Source of the DNA: Turnera subulata
Lineage: Eukaryota > Streptophyta > Magnoliopsida > Malpighiales > Passifloraceae
Reading direction: 5' to 3'
Length of the DNA: 64,000 nucleotides
Assembly: GCA_028386065.3 (NCBI GenBank)
Contig: JAKUCV010001632.1
Coordinates: 62,001-126,000, forward strand
Shown here in pieces: positions 53,092 through 64,000 of the stretch. Below the pieces are notes generated by a model. The model worked only from the letters and a program-made list of their open reading frames with translations. It did no database searches and was not told the DNA's origin. The position numbers were made by a program, and so were the translations under genes. Positions within the stretch are counted from its first letter, which is position 1; the number at the start of each line of letters is the position of its first letter.

Positions 53092-56000
53092 CTATCTTCT
53101 TTGGAAGTTGAGGAACTTGATGCAGAAAGCGAACACAGAGAAGAAGAGGACGACAAAGAAGGCATGAGCCACAGCGACTGCCGGGAGGAAGTCATATTCA
53201 AAGCCAAAATATTGTTTTAGGAAGACCTTCACTGGCACACTACCAAACCCTGGAATTGCAACATCGGCATCTTTGTCACCCACTTGGGATGTGACAAGTC
53301 CATACAATGTCCAAGCCACAGGAGAACACCAGTAGTACCACCTCCACCAAATTGGGATTTGCTGCATGAAATGAGCAAGCAAATGTTGAGTTGCTGATGG
53401 AGCAGTACAAAATGAACTAAACTAACAATGTTGTTATAATACATTTGCGGGTCTAAGTAATGAGCTTAGGATCGATGCTTACAGTTCTGGGGATGGTGAA
53501 ACCAGAGAACAAGTTCCAGAAGGACAAGAAGAATGACATGAGAATGGTACCAATCTGGGGAGCTGGAGTCATTGCAACCACCATCATCCCGTACATCGTG
53601 AAGTAAATGAAGGCCATAAGTATGAAGTACCAAAACCACAATAAATGCTTGGCATTCCACTCGAAGCCAATCATGGAGTAGAGGATAAGAGCATAAACTG
53701 TAGTCTGAATAGTAACATAAATTGCTTCTATTGACACCTGCAACAATACAGATAGCCAGCACGCACATTGATGTTTGTTTGTTTGTTTAATTAGTTAAAT
53801 TCTATTGTAGAGGGGCTGATAAGGTTTATTTATTGTTTTTTTACCTGAGCAAATGCATAAGGTAGAGGGGAATACATTCCGGCTGCTCTTTCACGGTAGA
53901 ATACTGTCCTCTCGATAGCAACAATGGACTGCACAGCAGCCGCATTGGTTGACCCAAGGAAAAGCACCGCAGAGTACATGGCCCCAAAAAAATTCAGTAG
54001 ATCTTGTTGTTTTGAACTGTAAACAAAAGCAAGGAGATACACTCAAGGTTTATTGGGGAGGATATGGAGATGGCAAGTTACAGCCGGGGAGGATCAAGAA
54101 TGATTCCCGTCCCTTCTGATAATAAGACAACACGTGCTCTTGCCTTTTGCCTTGCGCTTTTGAGTAACAAACGCTTGAAAAATATATGCTCATGATAAAG
54201 AAACTCCAACAGGAGGTAAAGAACTCAGAGACTTACGTCTGCTGTCCTTTGTTCCAAAAGACAAGACCGAATATAATTCCAATGCAAATTGTCATTCCGT
54301 AACGGATGGCATTGTACTGAGGATTTCTCCAATAAGACCAATATTGTTTCCAGAAGCAAGCCTTGTACTGAGTAACAGAAGGTTGGGAGTATTCGGTTGG
54401 GAAGTGGAGGTCCTTTGATCCTGGTGGTGGAGTGCTAAGCTCTTTGATAATCTCCTGATTACTCCTGAAAGCGTTTCAAATCTAGTAATCACAGAACGAA
54501 ACTAATGATGGGGTGTGAGTCGGTTTTTGTAAAATGATTTAATGGCTAGCTTTGTTTCTTTACCCCCATTAGGCAAAGCACTCAAATTAGCTAACAATTT
54601 TATGGCCATTCACTGTCATGCTGGTACGTTATATTCAGACTTACTGATAGTGTTGGGAGTTGGCAAAAATTTCCGCAAAGTTCACATTCAACTGTGTCTC
54701 CATCGCTGGAGTACTGACTTCAAGCATCCATGTCGCGGGGTTGTATCCATCTTTTATCTTGGGAACTCCTGGGACAGCCTATATTTTTATGGAATACCAG
54801 TCATCATTGCATAAATAGCCAGGACAGATGAAGACTGGACAGGACAGACATTGGTAAACTCCACCTTTATGCTGAAGAATCAATCCAAGACAAAATTGGG
54901 GAAAAAGAAAACAAGTACCTCGAAGTATTCTACGAGCGTCTGAGAGCGGCGACCAAGTGATCCAGCATAAATTACTTGACCTCCTCTTTTCATCAGGAAT
55001 AGCTGCCAGAAGCTAGACATCAAGTTGCATCCAAAAGACAGAAACAAAATGGTAGGACTCGAAAAGGCAACGCATACCTCATCAAACGCTTCAAAAATGT
55101 CAATGCTCGGCTGGTGAATTGTACATACCACTGTTCTTCCAGTGTCCACAGTGTTTCTTACAGTACGCATAACAATGGCAGCAGCTCTTGCATCAAGACC
55201 AGAAGTTGGCTCATCCATGAAGATGATCGAAGGGTTAGCAACCAACTCAACCGCTATTGTCAGCCTCTTTCTTTGCTCTGTCGATAGACCATCTACACCT
55301 GGAAGTCCAACTAAGGCATCTGCCAGAGGATTTAGCTCCACCAACTCCATAACTTCATCGACAAACAACTGCAAAGCATATAAAGACTTTTGTTTTTATC
55401 ATAATTGAACTCTTAGTTGTCAACTGTGAAGTGAGGGGAAAATACGGAGAGATATTACATTCGATTGAAGAAGAAGATTCCGTGAAGAGCTAGAAGGAAG
55501 TAATTTTGAGGAAATGTTTTACTTGCCTTTCGAGTCTTGGCATCAATCTCTTCAGAAAGCCGAAGCCATGCTGAATAGAGTAGAGATTCATAAACAGTAA
55601 CACGAGGTGAATGAATGTCATTCTGCTCACAGTAACCACTCACACGAGCAAATGTTTGCTGATTCTTTGGGTAACCAGAAATGCTAATACTCCCTTCAAT
55701 GTAACCGCCAGTCTTCCTTCCAGCCAAGACATCCATCAGAGTAGTCTTCCCAGCACCACTAACACCAACCAGTGCTGTTAATATCCCAGGTCTGAAAGCA
55801 CCACTAACATCACGCAGGAGTTGAAGCCGAGCTTCTTCAATTCCTTGATTCTTCATTTCCTGATATGAAAAAACTGTCAGTTATCTGAGTGTCTGTCCAA
55901 AAGAATCTTTTTTTCTTTTTGCCTTTAAATTAAAAAGATCTTAAATTAGCTGTTACCCCATCTTTGACCATGTGAAAAAAATTTCATTTTGGTATTATGA

Positions 56001-59000
56001 GTCACCTCTCTAGTAAGTATATATATAGCGGGGAAGGAGATAGCTCAAATCTGATATATATCAAACTCAAAATTGGGTAGTGAAGAGTCTTAGGAATATC
56101 GAATATTTGGTTGAGAAAAAGAATTGATCTTACAGCAGGCATATCCACATAATAGTTAACATGGTTGAAGGCAAGCGACAGGGGTTTAAAGGGCAACACC
56201 ATCCCTCTCTTTGGTGTGGTCCCCGCAGTATCCATTTGAGTCCCTGCATGTGTTCAAAGATAATTGAAGCACATATATAGAAAGGCAGACATAATGAACA
56301 CGGGATAGCTTGAATCGTGTGTGTGATCTTCACCATTTATAATTTACAGAAGAAGATAGTAGTTATGTGCAAAAAGTTGTGGAAAACATGTCCATATATA
56401 ATCTTCACTGGGCTGTTGTTCTCTCCATTTGTAATGTAATGAATTCATTATCCAGAATTAGATACCAAGGAATGAACACGCGGCTAGCTAGAATCCGCGG
56501 CTTTCTGCAATGTACACATTATACGGTGGCTTGCACCATGTACTAGCCTTTCCGTTCAAGCATGTTGCATGAACTGACATGGTACATGAGGAAAAGGTGA
56601 TGGGGGAAATAATTAAGAGAGTACAGTTTTAACCTTCTGTTCCTTGCTTTGTTTTCTTCTTCTCATCTTCATCGACAATGACAGCATTTGAGTCTCCTAA
56701 TGCTGGAATTGGATTGAGATAAAGATAATTAATTCAGTTAGTGAATATGCTAGCTGAAATGAAGCTGATTGATTTGCACTCAAATATATATTGCAAAAGC
56801 TGAAAAGGGGACAGGGGTACGTAGATGACTGACGATTCAAGTAAGTCAATGCTCCAATAAATAAAGCGTTGAATACGAGGGAAAACCCAAGGAGTGCTCC
56901 AATACAAATCCAGAACCAATGCTCTTCAGTATAGAAGCCTCTAGCCTTGAGAAGCACTCTTCCCACCGTTGATTCGTTAAACCTAGGATCCGTGTTTTTC
57001 TGCAAAAGCCAGACAATAAGATCATCTCAATCAATACAAAAAAGTAATTTATTTGAGGTCCCCGAAAGCCAGACAATATGTAAGTCTCGTACCGCGCTCC
57101 ATCTTTTGTCAAGGAATTCGTTCATAACAATGGCGTTTTGTCCATACATCATAGGAGATAGATAGTAGCCCCAAATCATCCACGGCCGAATGTCATCTGC
57201 AGTCAATAGGTAGAAAGAATTGAGACCAAACAGGTAGGTAGGTAGGTATATATGTATATATATATACATACTCTAAAATTTTGGTTTAATTTCCAACATA
57301 TCTAGGCCGATGGAGATGGACTATAACAAGGTATAATGATTAAACTTGAAAATGCTATATCTGGCGCAGTCATTGTTGTTTTAAGCGCAAGATCATGAAA
57401 TTAATTTAATATTGAAAAGACAGAAGAAGAAGAAGAAGAAGAAGCAGCAGGGTTGGAGAGAGAGAGAGAGAGAGATAGATACCTTTGGCAACAATGAATC
57501 CTCCAAGAACAAAAACCAAAAGCAAGGTGAAGGTGCCTAGCGTATTTGCCACAACTGGTGTCCTTCCAACAGCAGCAATGAAGCGGAAGAGAGACAAGGC
57601 CGTTTGATGTATTGAGAGAAATGCCAGGAACTGTTTGAAGAATCTGAAGGATGAATTGCAAGAAAACTAGAGAATCAATTAATTTGGGGCTAGATTGATG
57701 GAAAGATAGGTAGGTACAGGAGGAATATATATGATATATATATATATATATATGTACCTGCTTGCAGCGGGAGCAAAACCAATGGTGTAATATGTCAAAA
57801 TAATCCAGATTGATGACTCCATGAATGAGAGTGGGATCCTGAGCACCCAGATCGGTAGACTAAAAGCCCATGCAGGAAAGAGCAAGAAGTCCCTCTGTTT
57901 AAAGAACACGGGAAGCCTGAAAACTGTCAAGGCAAGTTCAGCCATCCCGTTGAACATCACATTGATTAGACTGAAAAATAATGCTCCGAAGAACTTCTGT
58001 CCACCTGCCAGAGTCCCGGGTTTCATTTCTGTTCTAAAGAACACGGTGAAGGCAATTATGGACATGATTGTTATCTGTGTAGTCTTGAATACGTAGATAA
58101 AGCTGTTTCGCTTCATCAGAAGCCACTCCCTTGAGAAGCATGCCTTGAACAGCTCCCGATTTGAAATGCCATACTTAGTAGTGACCAGTGCTGCAGGGTG
58201 GGCCTTGGATCTATCATACGGAACCCTGAGCTCGGAAGCAAGTTGTTGACCGGTATGGAAAGAGTTGAAGCCTTGGACAAATTCAGGAACAGGAATAAAT
58301 CGGTAAGGTTGGTCCTGCTTGTACCAATACTGTTCTTGGTCCTTCTTGGAAGTCACTTCTTGCAGGAAGTCAGCAACTCCTTTCCTTTCAGGGCATCTGA
58401 AACCCATGAACTCAAAGAATTCAAGGATGTTTTCTCGGGGACCTTGATACACAACTTGACCCTCCGCAAGTAGAATGATGTCGTCAAAGAGCTCAAATGT
58501 CTCTGGTGCCGGCTGAAGGAGAGAAATTATCATGGTTACATCCATAATATGAACCAGTTGCCTCATGAACTTGCAAATCTGGAAAGTGGTGGAACTGTCC
58601 AATCCTGTCGAAATCTCATCCATTAGGAGAACCTTCGCTGGCCCCACCAACATCTCTCCTGCATGTACAGCAAGCCATCCATCAATCATCATCAGTTTTA
58701 CAATTAATACATTACATCTCCTCCCCAGGTGCGGGTGCTGGTGCTGGTGCAGGACAAATTAATGCATGCCTAGCTAGTTAATTAGTTAGTTTTGAAGGAA
58801 ACATACCAGTAGTCACACGCTTCTTTTGTCCGCCAGAAATGCCCCTTGTCATATCATTCCCAACCATGATATCAGCGCAAATATCTAACCCAAGAATCTG
58901 TATAATTTTGGTGTATTGCAGTTAATTAACCAATATTCACTCAATTAATTATTAATTGATGCAGCTTTTGCTGGGGGACTGATGAAATTAATTAATTTAT

Positions 59001-60817
59001 TTAAAGGCGCAATTAACCTTGAGAATATAATCTGTTTCCAAACTGCTTTCTTGGCCTCGTACTGCCGTGGCTTTCATGTACGCATCAATCTCAGGGTCTG
59101 GCTGAATCCCTGCTTGTTTCTCTCGCCTGGAAAGCTCTACCAACATGTCATACCCTGTGCCAATACCTAGGCAGCGGGCAGAGAAATCCAATGTCTCTCT
59201 TACTGTCATCTCTCCATGATGGAGATCATGTTGACTGATGTAAGCACAAGTCCTCTGGGGAACAAACTCATGGAATTCATGACCACAATAGGTGACCTTC
59301 CCAGATGTCTACATATTATCACAAAAATAAACAATATATATATACATATATCAGGTCTAATTAATTTGCAGCGCAACGCCAGCCAGGATATATAACCAGA
59401 AGCAGAGAAAAACATACTCTAAGATCCTTGTCGAGTTTTCCCGCTAGTGCTAGCAATAGTGTTGTTTTCCCTGCAGCCGGAGGACCCAGAAGTAGGGCCA
59501 TTCTGAAGAATAATAATAATATATGTTAGCCTATATTTTATGTACTTAATGGGAGGGATTAAGGTTGGAAATTAGAAAGGCGGTTAGAATTAATGATAAT
59601 TAACAGCAATCCTTTTCTACAACAGAACAAGCATAATAATGCTCAACTGAAAGTTATGTAAAGATTTTGATCGATCTTACAGATGAGTAGTAAATATCCG
59701 AAGCAAACAATACTAGTACTGGGACCAACAATCATCCATCTTAATTACCATGATCATACATACACATATATTAAGGAAAATAAACCTGCAGCCATGATCA
59801 CTTCCCCAGAATATGAGAAATCGGAATACAAATGCATGACTTCGATCATAAGCATAATATACTTAACTAAGTACCTTGATGGTTTTACGATGCCACTAAT
59901 ATCTTTCAGGATCTGGATTTTTCTCTTCTTTGACGGAGCTAGCCGAATCCACCCAAGAATACTCTATAGCACATCAGTCAGAAATTGGAGTGGAGAATTT
60001 GGAGTCAATGATCAGTACTAATTAAAGACACTGATAGGAAATTAAGGAACATGGTATTCATGTGGTACCTGATGACGTTAACTAAAGCTAATTAAAGAAA
60101 AGGGAAGAATGGCAAAAAAAAAAAAAAGAAAAAAAACACCTCTATTGCGTTTAGAGTAGCATTAAGCAAAGTGGGAAGTGCTCTGCTCCCAACGTACACA
60201 TCTCCCTCCACTGACAATTTCTCGTACCGAACTTCAATTGTGGGAACCTCAATCCCCACCCTAACATGCATTATATAAACCGAACATCAAAAATCACAAA
60301 ACCAACATACATATATATAAACACTCATAAACCATTGAGAAAGAAAAGAAAAAAAAAAAAAAAGAAAAGAAGAAGAAGAAGAAGAAGAAGAAGAAGAAGA
60401 AGAAGAAGAAGAAGAAGAAGAAGAAGAAAGAAATGGAAATGAGAAAGAGTAGTACTTGTCAGTTCTTTCCCTAAGTCTTTTAAGGAACTTCTCGTTGTCC
60501 TCTTCAACAGATTTAAGGATATTTTCCACCAACAGCTTCCTGTCCTGCGTTCCAAGCTTTGTGACATCAATTTGGGTTTTAACAACCTTTCCATCGAGAA
60601 CCTGCTCCAGCATCCCTCTCCTCACCCGGTCGTAAGTCGGCAGGCGCTCGATGGCAGCCCAGCGGAGCTCCTCCTCGTCCTCCTCCTTCCCCGTCAGCTG
60701 GCTGAACCCGTTGAGGGCCTGGCCGCCCCATCCTTCCCCGCGGACGCTCCCTGTCCGGCTCATCCTCTGGCTGCCCATCGACCTTGCCAGATCGTCTCCA
60801 GCTAAGATAGACGCCAT
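53092..60817 (-). CDS. Full-size ABCG (PDR-type) ABC transporter, 20 exons
   Basis: Exons (high to low): 60817-60456, 60260-60140, 59963-59875, 59502-59418, 59308-59018, 58897-58807, 58658-57758, 57643-57483, 57196-57093, 56999-56834, 56702-56634, 56243-56134, 55859-55527, 55368-55078, 55002-54919, 54778-54645, 54464-54237, 54016-53845, 53737-53483, 53361-53092. They total 4,317 nt (1,438 residues), normal for the family, with no internal stop. Layout is reversed (NBD-TMD)x2. NBD1: Walker [10 protein letters not shown] 197-205, signature ISGGQKKR 336-343, Walker B VLLMDE 356-361. TMD1 lies at about 535-790. NBD2: Walker [10 protein letters not shown] 882-890, signature LSTEQRKR 989-996, Walker B IIFMDE 1009-1014, then TIHQPS. 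TMD2 lies at about 1,140-1,438. The [16 protein letters not shown] start resembles the ABCG34/ABCG39 (PDR6/PDR11) group. Such proteins are plasma-membrane ATP-driven exporters of terpenoids and other secondary metabolites; the substrate cannot be told here. All introns are GT-AG except intron 13 (GC-AG). It appears intact. Confidence 0.95.
55369..55526 (-). other. GC-AG intron (intron 13) of the ABCG gene
   Basis: The donor reads AAG then GCAAGT and the acceptor ends TTTGCAG. The only nearby GT (four bases downstream) would shift the frame, whereas the GC site joins DAKTRK to LFVDEV as in relatives. The donor otherwise fits the strong AG/GCAAGT consensus of GC-AG introns. Confidence 0.8.
57421..57475. 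repeat. (GAA)n and (GA)n microsatellites in intron 8
   Basis: About seven GAA units then about eight GA units, just downstream of the exon 8 donor on the coding strand. Intron 7 also has a TA run (57,733-57,753). Confidence 0.9.
60364..60430. repeat. (GAA)n microsatellite in intron 1 of the ABCG gene
   Basis: About 20 GAA units (CTT on the coding strand) preceded by a poly-A run (60,350-60,364). It begins about 25 bases downstream of the intron 1 donor. Confidence 0.95.
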
Positions 60818-60932
60818 TTTGCCAAAGGAGAACGTCCAAAACCAAAACTAAGTGTTCTACTGTTTCTTGTTCGCTTTAGCCACAAGAAAAAGGCTGTAAG
60901 CTAACTTCGAATTAAACTGTTGGCTAGCTCCA

Positions 60933-60944
60933 CTATAAATATAG
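60933..60944 (-). promoter_or_regulatory. Probable TATA box of the ABCG gene
   Basis: The minus strand reads CTATATTTATAG about 120 bases upstream of the ATG. A start site some 30 bases downstream would give a 5' UTR of roughly 90 bases. Inferred from position and sequence only. Confidence 0.55.
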
Positions 60945-60959
60945 CTGGGCCTCCAACTT

Positions 60960-62269
60960 TGAACAAACAAGAAAAGAAAAATCAAGCTAAATGAAGATTT
61001 TTATTTTTCTTTATAAAAAAAAAAAAAAACAGATCAAATGACTTGTCATATATGGAGTGTGCGTGCTATGTTAAGAAAAATTAAGTGCATGCATGAGAGG
61101 AAACTTTAAGTTTATGCCAATGAAGGAAAGAAAGCGCCAATACTGATGATGCTCTATGATAAATTACAGCGCCAACTTTGATCAGGGTTTTTGGGGAGCA
61201 GGATTCATGGACAGGAAATATATAGAGGAGAGGCGAGAAGACAAGAAGGGTAGATAAACGGGAGTGAGTCAAATGGAGGATGGAGTGAATGATGGAGAGC
61301 AAATAGGAAAATACTTGATCCACCGAGTTTGCACCTACTTTAGTAGTGACTAACTTACTAAAGTGATCAAAAGTCCCCAAAATAACAATTACAACTATAG
61401 CAACCCCGCCCTTTGCTGCGGCTTATTTGTTTGCCCAAAATAATATTGATGCATGTGAACTATACTATATTATAGTTATTGTCAAACTAAGTTAAAATAG
61501 ATGTCCTAGTTAAGAATATATAAGGTTCCAATGGTATGATATATATAAGATTATATACATATAATAACAAGGTTAGATCTAAATTTCCCAATTCTAATAA
61601 TTAACCATATTCTTATTAGTTAATTCCAACTCTTATACTATCCGAATTTTATATATGAAAAAAAAATGATTCCTTAAATACATTTTTAAGTTTTAATTTT
61701 CATAACTTGATTTTGAGATTTATGTTTTCAATTACTAATTATGAAATCTAAAATTATTGTTTTTTTATTTAAGTCTCCCAGCCAGTGGACAAAATTTCTC
61801 TTGTTAGTGGATTACAGGATACTTTGTAACCATGAGATTTTTAGACATAAAGTATGAGGGAATTTTGCCTATATATTGAACACGTTGTGTGACATGTCCA
61901 AATAAACAAATTGGGGGTTACATTTCCATTGTGCCACACTGAGAGAGATTCTAACTAAACTCTGAAAAATAAAAGAAAAAAACCTTGAAGCAATGCCTTC
62001 TTTGCTAAGTCCACATTCTTCAACAATGGTGTTGGTACGTAACTAAAAGATTTTTGTTGGAAAGACTCCTTGCAACGAGAAGGAGCTGAGACCTAAAGTT
62101 GAAGAATTTGGAAGACCTTTGAAATGGGAGAGGAAAAAGGGAAAATGGAGGAGTTGACGAATTCGCGCAGGACTTTAGGATACTTTTTTATTTTGGTTTT
62201 AAGGCGTAACTTCATTTTTTTTTTATATAGGTAATTTAAGATGCAACTTTTTTTTTGGGTTTAACGGAG
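60960..62269. other. Upstream intergenic region, no gene seen
   Basis: Likely contains the upstream promoter of the ABCG gene (to about 61,400), then AT-rich sequence with poly-A runs (61,015-61,030). No coding frame is supported. Confidence 0.5.
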
Positions 62270-62815
62270 TACAGAAAAAGCATAAAAATTCTCTAACAAC
62301 TCAAGCGCCCCTAAAGTGTCTTCTAACAAAAAAGAACATATAATAATCAGAGGATTATTCAGACGAAGACACTCATCATCAAGGCTTAAACCATGTTTTA
62401 TAAGACAATCTGCATCAAAGTTTTCTTCCCAAAAAAAATATGACAGAAAGAGACAGTCTAGGATCTTGCAGTCAACTCTCGTAAACACTCCATTAGCGAG
62501 AGGTTTTCTAACTTTGATGAGACTAGTTGGGTAATGATGGCTATGACTTTACTACAATCCATCTCCATAATAAGGTGAGAGATGCAACGACCCCATGCAA
62601 GGTATTGGATGTCATAAACAGCCTATAACTCAGCTAAGAGTGGACTACAAAGTAGAAAGCCATGGACAAAACCAGTTACCCATTTTCCATCCGGCGAAAG
62701 AATGACCACACTTGCCCCTAATCGGGCTAGGTTTTGACTGACGGCTCCATTCTTGTTTGCCTTGAGCCAACTGTCAGGAGGAGGAGACCACCCTAAAGGA
62801 GTTGGAGGTGACGTG
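62270..62815 (-). pseudogene. LINE-type RNase H domain relic
   Basis: The minus strand reads PPPDSWLKANKNGAVSQNLA, then SPDGKWVTGF, a broken LLAEL-AVYDIQYLAWG, LIMEMDCSKVIAII and SFCHIFWEENFDADCLIKHG in shifted frames. This is the order of the RNase H domain (RVT_3) found at the C terminus of plant LINE polyproteins: the DG, E and D positions and the ANxxAD-like end are recognisable. In-frame stops and a frameshift show it is dead. It ends at 62,815 against a gypsy LTR. Confidence 0.6.
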
Positions 62816-63335
62816 ATGCTATGATGATGATGCTACTGTTGATTCTTTGATTGTTTTGTGAATCATTGTTAGAACTATGTGGCTTTGACCCCAGTAATAT
62901 GGGTACGTAGATAGTCTCAAGTTGCCAATAGGATGCAAGCCAAATTTTGTTTTTATTTTGTGTTGCGTAGTGTTGCTGTGTCGTGATGTTGCTATGTTCT
63001 GTTGTGATGCCATGTAAGAACTACGTGACCTTTGAATCCAGTCGCCGGAGTATGTAGCTGGATTCTAGTGGTGGAATCTCAAGATCAATTATGTGTTTAT
63101 TTTTTTAATTTTTGTTTTATTTTTGTTGTTGTGTTGATTGTTGCATAAGGCATACTTTGATCTTCAATTGCACACGATTTCGCCCTAGCACGGATGGGTG
63201 CCTAACACCTTCCCTTCTGTGATGAACCCCCAAATCCAACATCTTTTGTTCGCTATGATTGGTTGCCTCGGGTATCGGTTGTCTGGTTTTTCCCTGAATT
63301 TTGCCCTTAATAAAATTCGGGTGGCGACTCCATTG
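62816..63335 (+). repeat. Tat-lineage gypsy LTR fragment, opposite strand to the others
   Basis: The reverse complement matches 1,970-2,330 (GGAGTCGCC, GAAGGTGTTAGGCACCC, the CACTAGAA block and the CATCATCAT run). It is truncated on both sides, by the LINE relic at left and LTR-like DNA at right. Confidence 0.65.
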
Positions 63336-64000
63336 ATGTTGGATTGATGCAAATTACCTAGGCAAGCTTGGAGATTTGGAGACTGGTGCAAGCAAAGGCT
63401 ACATTGGAGGCATCAAAGAGGAGCATGGTAGCAAAGACAAGCTTGGAAATGGCAAGCTCACTTTCAAAATCAATTCCAAGATTTGATCTCACAAGAAATT
63501 TAAGAAAAGATGGAGATCAAAGCCAAGGACGAGAAGAACAGGTGCAAAAATTTCTGGAGCGTTCAGTCTCGGAAATAAATTCATATCTCGAGCACTACAA
63601 CTCAGATTTCTGCCGTTTGCTTTATTTAAAATACACTTGAAGTCGACAGACAGATTCTGTCCGAAAATTCGGTTTAGTTTTATTGTTTAGGCTTAACTAC
63701 TTTTAGTTGGATTATTATAATTATTTGGGTTATATTTTGTGGGATTTATTTTATTATCTGGGTTATTATTTATTGGATTTTAATTAGTCCAATATGTTGG
63801 ATTAAAAGTCAAAATCTAATCCATTAAGGATAGTCAAAGTCAATTTGGTTTAGGATTAGAAAGCAAAGCTTGAGTTGGTTTTGGGAACCTTGTGGCTGAC
63901 TTATAGGGTTAGAAAAATTAGTATTTGTAGGTTTTTAGGGCTGCAAAAACGTGGACAAGACATTGATTATTGATAATAAAAGTTTCTCTTTAAGAGTTCT
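63336..64000 (+). repeat. LTR-like sequence related to the window start
   Basis: From about 63,640 it resembles 1-200 (AATTAGTCCAATATGTTGGA then TTAAAAGTCAAAA). The part before that (63,345-63,640) is open in one frame for about 90 codons, but no protein family was recognised, and open frames of this size occur in LTRs. It runs past the window end. Confidence 0.45.

Noticed and set aside
63368..63640. 90-codon frame near the window end as a host gene
   Set aside because: It sits in LTR-like DNA, has no recognised family and no splice or promoter context.

Overview
This is a stretch of plant nuclear genome, almost certainly a eudicot. It holds one intact host gene, a full-size ABC transporter with 20 exons, and that gene lies in a dense pile of LTR retrotransposons, DNA transposons and relics. 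The LTRs, tRNA primer-binding sites and host-gene fragments are all plant-like. The species cannot be named from the sequence.

Layout. 1-3.5 kb: fragments of Ty3/gypsy elements, namely an LTR piece, a broken minus-strand gag and its LTR. 3.5-7 kb: AT-rich sequence with a palindromic tandem repeat, split by a 2.2-kb hAT-like transposon (8-bp target duplication). 7.2-31.1 kb: a four-level nest. A decayed Copia gag-integrase relic was hit by a roughly 1.6-kb Mutator-like element with about 70-bp inverted ends. That element carries pieces of at least three unrelated host genes (FLA4/SOS5-like, dynamin DRP5-like, OB-fold-like). It was hit in turn by an Athila-type gypsy element (10,456-29,859, duplication CCTCC). 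The Athila 5' LTR was then hit by a young 8.45-kb Copia element (11,275-19,727, duplication CCTCG). The Athila gag also holds a solo LTR of its own family (duplication AACAC).

31-34 kb: the 3' part of a minus-strand gypsy element, then AT-rich sequence and a possible host terminal exon. 34.0-47.85 kb: a second Copia-type element (duplication CTGTA) that carries gag but no pol. Its 5' LTR holds a second hAT-like element, and its gag is broken by a tandem LTR-internal-LTR block of the Athila family. 48-53 kb: a foldback MITE with a long (AT)n, a chromovirus-like LTR with an initiator-Met-like primer site, a 290-bp polypurine tract and a Stowaway-like MITE. 53,092-60,817 (minus): the ABCG/PDR gene; the 20 exons I traced sum to 4,317 nt (1,438 codons plus stop) with the frame kept at every junction. 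61-64 kb: intergenic sequence, a LINE RNase H relic and more gypsy LTR.

The most unusual structures are two repeat systems inside the retroelements. One is a 74-bp tandem array in the Copia leader in which 12-bp palindromes come in pairs 20-21 bp apart. The other is an interrupted palindrome (ACAGGCTCAGCCTGT and variants) scattered dozens of times through LTRs, internal DNA and coding sequence of the Athila family. Only the ABCG gene looks like a working host gene; the younger Copia is close to intact but has a broken pol frame.
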